Part shown: positions 12,467 through 25,708 of the stretch, in pieces
How the letters are laid out: each line of letters begins with the position of its first letter
How positions within the stretch are numbered: position 1 is the first letter of the stretch
NCBI RefSeq assembly: GCF_000200735.1
Contig: NC_014970.1
Span: forward strand, 1,054,001-1,118,000
Direction of reading: 5' to 3'
From: Mycoplasma haemofelis str. Langford 1
GTDB taxonomy: Bacteria > Bacillota_I > Bacilli_A > Mycoplasmatales > Mycoplasmoidaceae
Length of the DNA: 64,000 nt
Made by a program: the position numbers and the translations under genes
Notes under the pieces: model-generated
The model's input: the letters and a program-made list of their open reading frames with translations, nothing else
The model's database searches: none
Told to the model about the DNA's origin: nothing

Positions 12467-15400
12467 TATCTATCTTTTAAGTTGGAACTAGAAGTAAATA
12501 GGGACTCCTTATCTACCTCTCTACTTAACTGTTTTTCTATAAACTCACTACAGCTAATGAATTTATTTTCATCCCCATACTGAACATTAATCTTCAAGCA
12601 GGCACCTTCCAACTTCTTAACTAGAAGTTTAAAGGATTCTGGGATATTAGGTGTAGGAAGTGGCTGACGTTTTATTATAGATGAGAAAATAAATGATCTA
12701 GACTGAATATCATCAGATTTTATTGTTAAAAGCTCTCTCAAGTTGTAAGCAGCTCCATAAGCCTCCAAAGCCCACACTTCCATCTCACCAAATCTTTGAC
12801 CACCATTTTGGCACTTACCACCAAGAGGTTGTTGGGTAATCTTGGAGTAAGGTCCAACTGAACGAGCATATATTTTATCGTCCACCATGTGATCTAGTTT
12901 AAGCATGTAAATAATTCCGCAAGTAATAGGTTTAGGGAACTTCTCACCGGTCTTACCATCTATAAGGGTAAACTTACCGTTACTTAAAGAAGGATCGATA
13001 TCTGCATCTTGCATAATCTTTACTAAATCCTCGTTATTAACCCCACAGAAGATAGGTGTTGACACCTTAATATTTAAATCATCCTCCTTAAGTCCGGCCT
13101 TAGAAAGAACAATACTGAAATCTATATTCTTAAGAGCTTTAGCTTCTTCGTAAGAAGATATCTTCTTCTCAGACAAATAATCCTCAACAACCCCAAACAA
13201 CTTATCTACGGCATTCTCATCTAAACCAAACAGGCTTCGGGCAGACTCTTTGTCCTTATTAAATTTGAACTCCAATAGCTTCTTGAAAGAAAGTCTTCTT
13301 GCAGCATACCCCAAGTGAGTTTCCAGAACCTGACCAATGTTCATACGAGAAGGAACACCTAGAGGGTTAAGAACTATGTCTACAGGAGTACCATCCTCCA
13401 GATAAGGCATATCCTCTCTTAAAGCAATCTTAGAAACAATACCCTTGTTACCGTGTCTACCGGCCATCTTATCACCTACTTGAATCTTTCTTTTTTGAGT
13501 AATAAAGACCTTAACAACCTCAATTACATCGTCATCAAGCTTGTCACCTTTATAGATAGATAATCTCATAATTCGAGTAACTACACCCGCACCACCAGTA
13601 GGAACTCTCAGGGAAGAATCCTTAACAGATTTAACTTTCTCGGAGAAGATGGCTTGCAATAACTTCTCCTCTGAAGTTTGTTCAGTATTGGCCAAAGGAG
13701 AAACCTTACCAACCAATATATCTCCCTCCTTAACTTCAGCACCCACCATGATAATTCCATCCTCGTCTAGGTATCGCTTCTCATGATCGTTGGTATTAGG
13801 AATTTGACGAGTTATCTCATCATCACCAATCTTAGTTCTCATACACTCGATGGTATGCTCCTGAATGTGAACAGATGTATAAACATCCTCCTCTATCAGT
13901 CTAGAAGACAAGATAATAGCATCCTCATAGTTGTAACCAAATCAAGTGGTAAAGGCTACTAGGACATTTTGACCTAAAGCCAATTCACCATTTTGCATTG
14001 CTGGACCATTAGCTAAAACATCCTTAACCTTAACTCTTTGACCCGGCTTAACAAGTGGGTATTGGTTCTTACATGTGTTCTGGTTAGATCTCTCGAACTT
14101 ATATAAAGATACCTCTTCAGAGCCTAAAGCGGGATCATCATATTTAACAGACACAGAATTACCATCTACCGACGTAACCTGACCATCCCCTTTAGACAAG
14201 ACAGAAAGACCCGAGTCGGAAGCAATCTTATACTCCACACCTGTTCCAACAACAGGAGAATAAGGTTTTAAAAGCGGAACCGCTTGCCTTTGCATGTTAG
14301 ATCCCATCAATGCCCTGTTAGCATCATTGTGTTCCAAGAAAGGAATCAGGGATGCCGAAATAGAAACTAACTGGTTGCAGGCAACATCTACGTAGTCCAC
14401 TAACTTAGGATCCATGCTTTCAACAGAATCCTTGTAACGAACAGTTATATTACCTTGCAGGTTGCCATCCTCATCTCTAGGCACGTGAGCCTCAGAAAGA
14501 ATAAAGTCCTCCTCTTTAAGGGCAGACAGTCATTCAACTTGATCAGTAACCTTCCCATCCTTAACTTTGTAATATGGAGTTACAAAAAATCCATATTCAT
14601 CAATCTGTGCAAAGAAAGCCAGAGCCATGATCAAACCAATATTCATCCCCTCGGGAGTTTCAATAGGACAGATCTTTCCATAATGAGAATAGTGAACGTC
14701 CCTTATGTTCAAGTTAGGGTCTTCCCTCTTAATACCCCCAGGACCCATCGCAGAGATCTTCCTCTTATTAGTTAACTCAGACAGCGGATTTTGTTGATCC
14801 AAGAATTGAGTCAATTGGTGAGAATTAAAGAACTCCTTGATAACACTTTGGAAGAACCTGGTGTTAACCATGATTTTAACTGTGAAGTCTTGATCGGAAG
14901 AATCCCTAAGTGTCGCATAGTTGATTCTTGCCTCCATGCTATTCATCCTTTCGGTGGAGAACTTAACGATACGAGCCATAGCGACTTGAATTCGAGCAGA
15001 CAACAACTGATCAACAAGCTTCAATCTCTTATTTCCTAAATGATCGATATCGTCATACTTACCCACTTGATTTCCCAAATTAGTGATATAGGAAACAATG
15101 GCAACAAAGTCAGAGAAGAACAGATTGTTATCTACGGAGATCTTTCTAGGTGTACCAACGATTCTCAATACAGGGGAATCGGTAGTTTGAGTTTGATGAA
15201 TTAAAATAGACTCAACTTCTACTTTGGAATGAAGCTCGTAATTAGGGAAAGTCTTAGGAACGTAATCTATATCTATAGAGTTTCTAATCTTCAACTTACC
15301 TTGTCTGGAAAGGTCATCAAATAAAAATACCTTCTCACGTGTCATGTAAGTCCCTTTAGGAAAGACAACTTCACCGTCAGTAGATAAAACATCCTGAGCA

Positions 15401-16632
15401 AGTACCTTCTGAAAGATCCTTTGTGAAAGGGAAAGCTTATGATCTAATTTGTATCTCCCAGATTTACCAACGTCATAATAATTCTTACCGAAGAAATAAA
15501 CCCACAAAAGCTCTTGGAAGGAAGAAACTTTGTAAGGAGATATGTCCGGAGAAATTCCAATATCTTGAACTAGATGATAAGCAGCCCATTCCACAGATAT
15601 AGCCTCAAGAAGATCGTGAGACTTCCCAATCTCTTTCTCTAAAGAAGCCTTGGTTATTTCATAATCCTCGGTGCTATTAGCAGCCGCAGCCATTCTCAAC
15701 TTTCCAATAATATTTTCGTGAGAACCTCTCCAGTGCTTGTCGTAGTACTGATAAGACAAACTATTTAAAGTCTTAAATACGCTCTCTTTTGAATCCTCTA
15801 ACCACTTCTCATGATCCTTTTGGTTTACAACTGTATTCTCAAATCATTTCATAAAAGAACCCTCACTAAGGATCATATCCTTAGGTCTGTAATCCTCGTC
15901 AGATAAGGTATTTACTATGTGTCCGGCGGATTCAAAAATATCTAGGATATTCTTTTCAGAGAACCCTAAAGCCTTCAATAATGTGGTTAAGGGAAATTGA
16001 ATAACATCAGTACCAACATTGTTCTTAGCAGTAACTTTAATTCTATCTTTCTGGTAATTGAAAAGCATCAATATACCCCTCAAAGGAAGAAGCTCACATA
16101 TAAACCCCTCTTGCACTCTCTTCTTAGAGCTTGATAGCTTAATTTGAGACTTGGAGAGCATGTACGCTCCCGGAGCACGAACAATTTGGCTGATAATAAA
16201 CTTCTCAATTCCATTGATAATGTAGTTGGAACGAGCAGTTAACGCTGGAAGGTTTCCTAAGAAAACGTTGTCAGTTTTACTTTTCTCATTGTCCTTGGAA
16301 TATTGACTCACAAGCTTCATCACCAATCTAACGGCATATTGATAACTTTTCCCCTTCTCCAAGGCTTCATGTTCAGAGATCTCAGGAGGAACCAAAACAA
16401 CCTCTTCCAAGTGAAGAGCGGTAGATTTAGAGTGAGAATATATTGGAAAGAAACTCTTAAGAAGAGACTCTAGACCTCCGTTAACAAACTTTGCATAAGC
16501 ACCCAATTGAACTCCTTTTAAATCCGGAGGAACGAAATTAGGAGACTTAACCTTTGAAAAATCAAGCCTATTTACTATAGGGCTGAAACTGTTGATGGGA
16601 TATCCGACTCTAGACACCGCTAAATTTTTCAA
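12466..16632 (-). CDS. rpoB: RNA polymerase beta subunit
   Basis: Catalytic RNA polymerase subunit (1388 residues, at least four UGA Trp codons). Seen: the rifampicin-region block [16 protein letters not shown] with [15 protein letters not shown], the [15 protein letters not shown] motif, [16 protein letters not shown] and the C-terminal [20 protein letters not shown]. The Rif pocket is otherwise typical; the position after LSELTNKR can be compared with known Rif-resistant mollicutes. The start is unclear: TTG 16632 lies inside the end of pyk, while GTG 16617 would start just after the pyk stop. Confidence 0.98.
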
Positions 16633-18212
16633 CTTCCATTATCGAAGTAAACAACCTTTCCACTAAAGTTGGCATCGGTATCAAATACGGATCTAAATTC
16701 TTGAAAAGTAGAAATCAAATCAGAAGAAGAACCGGAGACTAAAACAGGATTGATAGATCTATTAAGAGCCAGAGACAAGTGATCTTTAACCCCACAATAA
16801 ACAGGACAGGAAAGATGAGGTTCCCCACATGTCATATCCAACTTATCTACAGAAATGAAATTAAACAAAGGAGCTGGTAATCGTAAAGAGGAAATGGCTT
16901 CCAAAGTAGCAGGATCTACATCTTTTGAGGAAACAAGAATAGAACCAACATCCTTGTTGTTCTTCATTACTTCTAAAAGGGAGTTACAAATCTTCTCAAC
17001 TTCGGAAGACATACCTTTTGTCTTAACCAATCCAACATGTCTATCGTAATTAAAGAACTTCTCAGATTCATAAACAATATCACACATAGTTTTAACCGCA
17101 ATTACAGGGAATAAACCTTGAGCAGTTTCTCCAGAAAGCATGGTGCAATCGGTTCCTAATTCTGCAGCCCTATAAACATCACTAACTTCAGCACGAGTAG
17201 CAACAACACTTCTCTCTAAAGAGTCAAGCATTTGGGTAGCAACAATAACTGGCTTACCCTTCTCTCTACATTTTCTAACTATTTGCTTAGTCCAATAAGG
17301 AACTTGGAAGTAAGGAATCTCAAGACCTAAATCACCCCTCGCAATCATAATTCCATCTGAATATTCAATGATGTCATCAATATTCTCGCAAGACTTAAGA
17401 GTTTCAATCTTGGAAATTATCTTCATATTATTCTTAATACCCTTCTCTTTAGAGTGCTTCTCTATTAAAGACTTCACTTCCAATATATTCTCCTTGGAGT
17501 TTACGAATGACAATGCCACATATTCAAAACCATTATCCATTGCCAAACGAATATCAAACTCATCCTTCTCGCTTAGGAAGTCCATGGAGTAATCAGCTCC
17601 TGGAAGGTTTATTCTCTTGTTGGCTTTAAGAATATGTCTATTTCTAACTTTAGCTTTAACTAACCCCTTAGCCTTATCAACTTCCAATATCTCTAGACTA
17701 AGCTTACCATCCTCCACTAAGATAGTATTCCCAACAATACAGTCATTCGCCATGTTGTAACGACCAGTAGAATCCAAAACAGAAAAACCATTCTTATTTC
17801 CCACAACCCTTTTTATGCAACTAATTGTAAGAACATCTCCAATCTCATATGTCACACCCTCTTTAGCTTCCATGGTGTAAACTCTGATTTCAGGACCCTT
17901 AGTGTCAGCCATAAGAATCATAGGTCTCAGGAATTTATTCTTGTTGGAATTGCCATTTTGAGACTCAATAAGTTTCTTCTGAACTCTATTTATTAACTTA
18001 ACTCTAAGTAGTTGCTCTTCAGAAGATCCATGAGAGAAATTGAAACGAACACAGTTAATTCCTGAAAATATCAAATCTTCGATAGTCTTCTCAACTATCG
18101 CCAAAGAATCAGAAAGTCCGAAATTATTTAAATCTTGTTCTGTGTTAAACTCTCTAGTTATGGCGGGGCCAAAAGTTGAAACGATCTTGGTATTTTTAAA
18201 AAGATACTTCAT
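16620..18212 (-). CDS. pyk: Pyruvate kinase
   Basis: Last step of glycolysis, phosphoenolpyruvate + ADP to pyruvate + ATP. 530 residues, longer than the usual about 475. Seen: KIVSTFGPA at the N-terminus, RFNFSHGS, IISKIETLKS with the catalytic Lys, IMIARGDLGLEIP and the MLSGETAQGLFP signature. The last codons run through a UGA (16629-16631) to WKI and TAG 16620, so the gene overlaps the likely rpoB start. It starts 5 bp after the pfkA stop, forming an eno-pfkA-pyk glycolytic block. Confidence 0.97.
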
Positions 18213-18217
18213 AGCTT

Positions 18218-19216
18218 CTATAGCTTATACAAGGAATTTATAAATTCTACCTCTTTAAAGGAAGAATTTTTTGGAGTTAAAGTAGCTTTATCCAAAGGCG
18301 TTGAGTAGAAACTTTTACCGTCAAAACCTAAAGCAATACCAGTTTCTCCGGCTTTTAAACATTCAATAGCTTTGATACCAAAACTACTAGACATGAAAAG
18401 ATCTCAAGAAGTCGGTAACGCACCCCTCTGAATATAACCCAAGACACTAGCCCTAACTTGTCTCCCTAATTTCTTCTCTAACGCAGCACAAAATTCGGGA
18501 AGACTAGGCATTCCAAAACCAAACTTCTCCCCATAAACTCTTTCCGTAACTAGAACAACTATGCCTCTATTTCCCTTCTGAACCATAGCCTCCAATACCT
18601 CATACATCTCATCTACAGATTTAGGGTTCTTATTAGTAATAACATAATCAACCATACTTGCCAAACCGGCAAAAGCAGATAAATCGTAACAATCCCTTCC
18701 CATAACCTCCAAGAAAGTGATTTGAGAATGAGAATCTGAAGTAGCTTTAATCTTTTTTACAGCGGAAAATATCTCCTCTAACGCGGAAAAGAACCCAATG
18801 GTGAAGTGAGATGAAGAAACATCATTATCTATAGTTCCGGGAGCAGCGATAACTGGAAAACCTAACTTATTTATAAGATTAGCCCCTTGATAAGAACCAT
18901 CTCCACCGATTACAAAAAGACATGAAAATCCCTCCCTCTTAAGATTCTCCACACACTTCTCTCTAACCTTGGGATCATTCTTAAATTCAAGACAACGGGA
19001 AGATCCAATGCAAGTTCCGGCGCAATAAACTTTATCCTTTAAAGATCTGAAATCTAATTTAGAAAAATTGGATTCTATAAGACCCTTGTATCCATCAATA
19101 ACTCCATAAACATCTCAACCACAGCTCCTAGCAGACGCTACAAAAGAACATATAGTAGCATTCATAGCTGGAGAGTCTCCTCCAGACGTTAAAACAGCTA
19201 TTTTCTTATTCTCCAA
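18218..19216 (-). CDS. pfkA: 6-phosphofructokinase
   Basis: Commits fructose 6-phosphate to glycolysis using ATP. 332 residues with UGA read as Trp twice. Seen: TSGGDSPAMNA at the N-terminus, FVIGGDGSYQGA, GTIDNDVSSSHFTIGF (the canonical NDI/TIG loop is here NDV/TIG), MGRDCYDLSA and GYIQRGALPTS. The start is TTG 19216, with GGAAC a few bases upstream and no ATG in a suitable place. It lies 30 bp after eno and 5 bp before pyk. Confidence 0.94.
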
Positions 19217-19246
19217 CGTTCCAAAACAGAAGGAACTCTTAAAGAG

Positions 19247-20884
<1,638 letters not shown>

Positions 20885-20902
20885 AAAAACAGACTGCTAC
20901 AG

Positions 20903-20908
20903 ATTATA
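20903..20908 (-). promoter_or_regulatory. -10 box upstream of eno
   Basis: Perfect TATAAT on the minus strand, 18 bases from the eno ATG. No clear -35. It lies in the 54-bp gap behind the trigger-factor-C-like gene and could start an eno-pfkA-pyk-rpoBC transcript. Confidence 0.5.
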
Positions 20909-20938
20909 AAAGAAAAAGGAGTTATCCATTAAACAAAC

Positions 20939-21505
20939 TTACGCTTCTTCTGGAGCTTTTAATTGAAAATCGGCTTTAAAAGCGTTAAGAAGTCGGTCGG
21001 AAATTAGCTGTTCTTCCAGTGTTGATCTAACTTCATTAAACTTATCCCTATTCATAAGATACTCCCTTATAGGTTGACCTGTAGACTTGTAAAAAGACTC
21101 CAAAGTACTCTTAACATCTTCATCAGAAATCTTTAGTTCTCAATCATTAGCCAAATCATCATATATAAGCTTCTTGTAAATAGATACAAGAACCATATTC
21201 CTTAAAGACTCCTCGTTTCCGTTGGGATAGCTTTCAGACATAACACGAACCCTCTCCTTAATTTCCTCCTCATCCAACTCAAATTCATAAGCATTGAAGA
21301 CCTCATCCATCACTGCGTTGTAATAATTATCCTTTCGAACCATGGCATCAATCTCCTCGTTTAATTCCTGCTCTGTTATTTGGGGTCTATGCCTTCTAAT
21401 ATTTGCAGAAAAAGAACGTATGGAATCCTCGTTAGCTACCAATCTAGTTATTACCAGTACCTTTCCGAATTTAATAGGCTTCTTAGATTTAATCTTGGAA
21501 CTCAT
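20939..21505 (-). CDS. Stand-alone trigger-factor C-domain-like protein
   Basis: 188 residues with one UGA Trp. From about residue 30 on the sequence reads like the helical C-terminal (chaperone) domain of trigger factor: ITEQELNEEIDAMV, FELDEEEIKERVRVM, LKISDEDVKSTLESFY and NRDKFNEVRSTLEEQLISDRLLNAF. There is no GFRKGK ribosome-binding loop and no PPIase domain. A short basic N-terminus (MSSKIKSKKPIKFGK) precedes it. It starts 4 bp after the stop of the coiled-coil gene and precedes eno by 54 bp. The relation is my reading of the helix pattern; a SurA-like or unrelated helical chaperone is possible. Confidence 0.55.
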
Positions 21506-21509
21506 GGGG

Positions 21510-23345
21510 TTAGGAGATTAGGGAATTGTAGAAACGATTGTAATCAGACCAGTAATTTTCATAATGTCGCCTCAACTCATCTAACTTCCTATTAGATTCG
21601 CTTAATAATTCATCCAACTCGGGGGTAGGGATCTTGTTAAGCATCAATAGCTGCTTTGCCTCCATATCATCCCTCTCCTTATGTATCTTTCTACTAATTT
21701 CACTATATTGTAAAAGAGCCTTAGAGGCCTTCTTGTACAAGTCAGCTTCCGGAGAATAGCCTTCCAATATCTCCCCAACAGCTTTTAGAACCTCATGGTT
21801 CATATTAAGCATCAAATACTCATGCATTCAAGGCTTACTATTCTTCCTTCAAGACTTAATCCAAGGAGAATACTTGTGTCTTAGCTTGATAAATATACGT
21901 CTTGCCTCACAGTTAAACTCAGCATTAGCCTTCACTCAATATCTGTTATTAAGATTCAAAATCTCACAACATATTAACTCACAGTCCTTTCTAAGTCGGG
22001 ATAGAACTTCGTTGAATTGATCCACGTTCAACTTATTCACATCAGAAATCAAGTCCATATTCTTGTCCAATAAGGTCTCTATCTTCTTCTTCTCGGCCTC
22101 AAATTTCTGAACCAAAACATCCAAGTTTAAATTCTTCAGGTGCTTCAACTCCTTCATCTTCTCTTCTAATTTATCTGGATCCAAAGCATAGGCAGATCCC
22201 ACCAATTCCTCGGCGTGGAAGAAATTGTCCAAAAGGGGCAAAAACTTCTTGGAATACTCAATCTTTAACTTGTTTAGATGCTTATCAAACTCCTCAGTGA
22301 ATACCTTCTTTAAAAAGGCTAAATCCTCTTCTGATATCTCCTTGTTAGTAGCCAAAACTTCGGCGTTGTACATTTGGAATCTGGAACATAGGAAGTCTAT
22401 CTTCTCTAGGTATCTCTTCTTCAAATAGAGTACTAACTTCTCTGCTTCCTCGGTGAACAGAACTTGCTTTTGAAGTAAGAATCGCTTGTAATAGTTAACA
22501 ACAGCCAGTATTTCCTTCTTGTCCCTTAAAAATTGATCTCTTAAATCACTAACTGCAGAATCCAATTGACCATAGTTCAAATCTAAATAGGAACCAAAGA
22601 GAGTCTTTAGCTCCATTGCATCAGACAATCTGGATTCAATTTTCTTCTGAAGGAATAATTGGAAATTTAACTTCTTCTTATCCGGCAAGTCATACCTTCT
22701 AAGAATCTCATAGTATTCAATAATCCCGTCCTTCTTCAAATCCTTAACTAATTCAAAACAATCCTTCATATGTAGATCCACAAATATGCAGTAATCTACA
22801 TAGGCCTTAGAAAGGGCTAGAAGAGCTTTCCGATTTTCAAATCCAATAATCGTATTCCTCAACTCACTATTAACCTCTATTGCCCTCAACCAGTTCTTCC
22901 AGCATACATCCTCCAACTCTTTAAGTTTGGTTCTATGTTTAGAGGTAATACTGTGATTATTAACGTACTTATTCTCATAGGCAATAAGAAGCTCCTTGTT
23001 AAATTCAATCTTCTCTTCTAAGTCCTTGATTACTTCTCCGAACTGATAGTTAATACTCTTAAGTCTGGTTCTTAGAAGGAAGGTGTTATCCTTCATTTCT
23101 TTAATCTCATTTAGCTTCCTTTGTTTCTGGCCATAGATATCAATAAGCCTGTTGCATTGATCTATGATCTCGCAATAAATGGAACCACAGATACTCATCT
23201 GATTGGTGTATCTTTTGTAAAGGGCAAATAGAGCCTTAATTCTCCCCTCCTGTTTAGGCTCACTAAGATCGATATCTAACTTTCTGGCAGTCTCTTGGCG
23301 TGTTCTCTCTAGTATTTTCGTATTCTCTGTTTCAACGACCGACAT
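21510..23345 (-). CDS. Large coiled-coil protein, unrecognised
   Basis: 611 residues with three UGA Trp codons between residues 469 and 506 (including SPWIKSW). Not recognised. It is rich in Glu, Lys, Leu, Asn and Tyr, with long heptad-like stretches such as LKELEDVCWKNWL, KLEEKMKELKHLKNL and KFEAEKKKIETLLDK. There is no signal peptide, no membrane segment and no nucleotide-binding motif. It shares a 26-bp divergent promoter with the PfkB kinase and is tightly coupled to the trigger-factor-C-like gene. A structural or cytoskeleton-type role is possible but not shown. Confidence 0.8.
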
Positions 23346-23371
23346 ATCCTGTTTTATAATTTACAACTCCT
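23346..23371. promoter_or_regulatory. Divergent promoter, coiled-coil gene / PfkB kinase
   Basis: The 26-bp gap between two divergent ATG codons holds TATAAT on the plus strand (23355-23360), 11 bases from the kinase ATG, and TATAAA on the minus strand inside the same bases. The plus-strand leader would be about 5 bases. AGGA lies 3 bases from the minus-strand ATG. Confidence 0.5.
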
Positions 23372-24367
23372 ATGAAAAAGTCAATTCTTTGTTTGGGGAA
23401 TCCAGTCTTTGATACTTTTGCATCTGTATCAGATGATATTTTAGTATCTAATAATATAGAAAAGGGGAGCGCCCCAATACTGGATCCTAAGAAAGTTATA
23501 GAGATAATCAGTAAAGTTAACTTTATATCCGCCAACTGTGGAGGCTCTGCTTCCAATATAGCTAAAGGTATTGCTCTTGTGGGGGGCAAGGCTGGTCTAT
23601 TTGGTCAATATGCAGATGACAAAGAGGGGGATATCATAAAGGACAGTCTTAAGGAACATGGGGTGATCGATCATTGTTCTGTGGAAAAGGGGGGGATTAC
23701 AACCCAAATAAACTGTTTGGTTACTCCTGATGCCCAAAGAACTATGATTCCACTCTTTGGGGCATCCCACTTTATGAATCCTGAAGCTGTTGATTATTCT
23801 GTTGTAGATAATTACGACTACTTCCTGCTGGAGGGATATCAATTCTGTAACCAGTGTTTGGTAGACATCTCATATGCTTTCTTAGACAGGGTTAAAGAGA
23901 AGAACATTTCCTTGATCCTAAGTATCTCTAATATCTTCTGTGTTGAGTCCTATTATCAACATATGAAGCACTTTGCCGAAGCTGCAAGAATGATTGTTGG
24001 AAATGAAGAAGAGTTTCTGAAGCTATTTAATTTTGATGATGTAAATAAGTTACTGGATCACCTACAATCTCAGTGTGTTAAGGGTGGAAAGTACGAAATG
24101 ATTATGGTTACAGCCGGTCCGAAAGGGGCAAATATCTTATGAGAGGGTAAGAGGTTCTTTGTTGAAGCTCCCGATGTAAAGACTCCAGTTGATACCACGG
24201 GAGCGGGAGATTACTTCGTTGCGGGTTTATTATATGGGTACTTCCAAGGATATGATATGTCCATAAGCAATAAAATAGCTCAGATTATGGCCAAAGATAT
24301 AATTTCAAAATTCGGATCCACTTTGAGTCCTTCTGTTGTTGATGAAGTTAAGAAAGTTCTTCCCTAG
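23372..24367 (+). CDS. PfkB-family carbohydrate/nucleoside kinase
   Basis: 331 residues, one UGA Trp. Ribokinase fold: N-terminal CLGNPVFDTFA, the substrate loop NCGGSASNIAKGIALVGG near residue 55, and the C-terminal signature DTTGAGDYFVAG with the catalytic Asp. The GNPVFD start and the long lid resemble adenosine kinases more than sugar kinases, which would fit purine salvage in a parasite, but the substrate cannot be read from sequence. It starts a plus-strand cluster with rpmE, prfA and prmC (6-bp gap to rpmE). Confidence 0.85.
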
Positions 24368-24373
24368 TTAGAG

Positions 24374-24607
24374 ATGGGAAAGGAGTTACCTTTTAAGCCT
24401 ACGATAGTTACGTTTTCATGTACTTCTTGTGGTAAGAAGTATGAAATATTAAGTGCTCACAAGGAGCCTACTGTGAATATAGATATCTGTTCCAATTGTC
24501 ACCCTTTCTATTTAGGACAAACTAACTTGAGTAGATCATTGGGTCCTGCCGAGAAGCTTAAGAGTAAGTTTGATGCTGGTAAGAATTACATTAAGAAGAA
24601 GGGTTAA
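24374..24607 (+). CDS. rpmE: 50S ribosomal protein L31
   Basis: L31 (77 residues) at the subunit interface. Seen: a zinc-type CTSC...CSNCHPFYLG arrangement (Cys pairs near residues 16/19 and 38/41), which marks the zinc-binding form, and a basic C-terminus. It lies 6 bp after the kinase and 5 bp before prfA. The rpmE-prfA-prmC order is common in Firmicutes relatives. Confidence 0.94.
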   Translation: MGKELPFKPTIVTFSCTSCGKKYEILSAHKEPTVNIDICSNCHPFYLGQTNLSRSLGPAEKLKSKFDAGKNYIKKKG

Positions 24608-24612
24608 TTTCG

Positions 24613-25707
24613 TTGGCATCTGAAAAGAATAGTTCTCTTTATAAAACGTTAGCCACCATACACGAGAAATACGTTCAATTAAATAAACGCCTAGAACAAG
24701 AGACAGAAGGGAAGGAGATAATCCAGATTAACAAAGAGATAGCGAAGTTAGAGAAAATAGCACAAGGATTTATTGAATATAAAAAGGAGCTGGAGAATTT
24801 AGACGAGTGTCTTGAGATTATAAAGAAAGAGAGTAATCCGGAATTCGTAAAGCTTGCGCAAAGCGAATTGGAAGCTGGAAAGAGGAGAATTCCTGAATTA
24901 GAAAATTCTCTGAAGAGATTACTAATACCGACAGATCCAATGGATGAGAAGAATGTAATTGTGGAGATGAGATCTGCCGCCGGAGGAGATGAATCTACTA
25001 TCTTCGTTGAGAATCTCTTTGATACCTATAAGAGATATGCAGATATGAATAACTGAAAGCTAACCATACTAAATATTCAAGAGAACTCTATTGGAATGCA
25101 CTTCCTAGCCTTTTCCTTATCCGGAAAGAATGTGTTCAGTAAGATGAAATTTGAGTCTGGAGTACATCGGGTTCAAAGGGTGCCGGCCACAGAATCCAAA
25201 GGTCGTGTTCACACTTCCACCATTACTGTAAGTGTTATGCCGGAACAGGATGATATAGAAATCAATATCGATCCTTCGGATCTAAGAATTGATGTTTATA
25301 GAGCGAGTGGAGCTGGAGGTCAACACGTTAATAAAACCGAGTCTTCTGTAAGAATTACCCACCTTCCAACTGGGATAGTGGTAGCTTGCCAACAGGAGAA
25401 ATCACAGATTCAAAATAGGGCTTTTGCCATGAAAATGCTTAGATCTAAGTTATGAGAACATGAGCAGGAAAAACAGTCTAAGGAGATTGCTGAAACTGTT
25501 AGGAAACAGATTGGAAGGGGGTTCAGATGCGAAAAGATTAGAACCTATAATTATCCCCAGAATAGGATTACCGACCACCGAGTTTCCCTTACCTTAAATA
25601 AATTGAATGAGATTATGATAGGGGGGGATTTGACTGAAATACATGAATCTCTGCTGAACCAACAAGCCGAAGAGAGTTTAAGCTTTATTTTTACAGAGAA
25701 TAACTAA
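24613..25707 (+). CDS. prfA: Peptide chain release factor 1
   Basis: RF1 (364 residues, two UGA Trp codons) ends translation at UAA and UAG. Seen: the codon-reading tripeptide PAT in [13 protein letters not shown], and the GGQ motif in [17 protein letters not shown] that triggers hydrolysis. The start is TTG 24613, 5 bp after rpmE; no ATG precedes it. RF1 without RF2 is expected in an organism that reads UGA as Trp; no RF2 gene is in this window. The substrate-modifying enzyme prmC follows at once. Confidence 0.96.
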
Positions 25708-25708
25708 A

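Noticed and set aside
25621..25627. G7/C7 homopolymer runs in prfA, potC, tsaD, the PfkB kinase and elsewhere as phase-variation switches
   Set aside because: They lie in housekeeping genes where a shift would be lethal, and no alternative-frame product is suggested.
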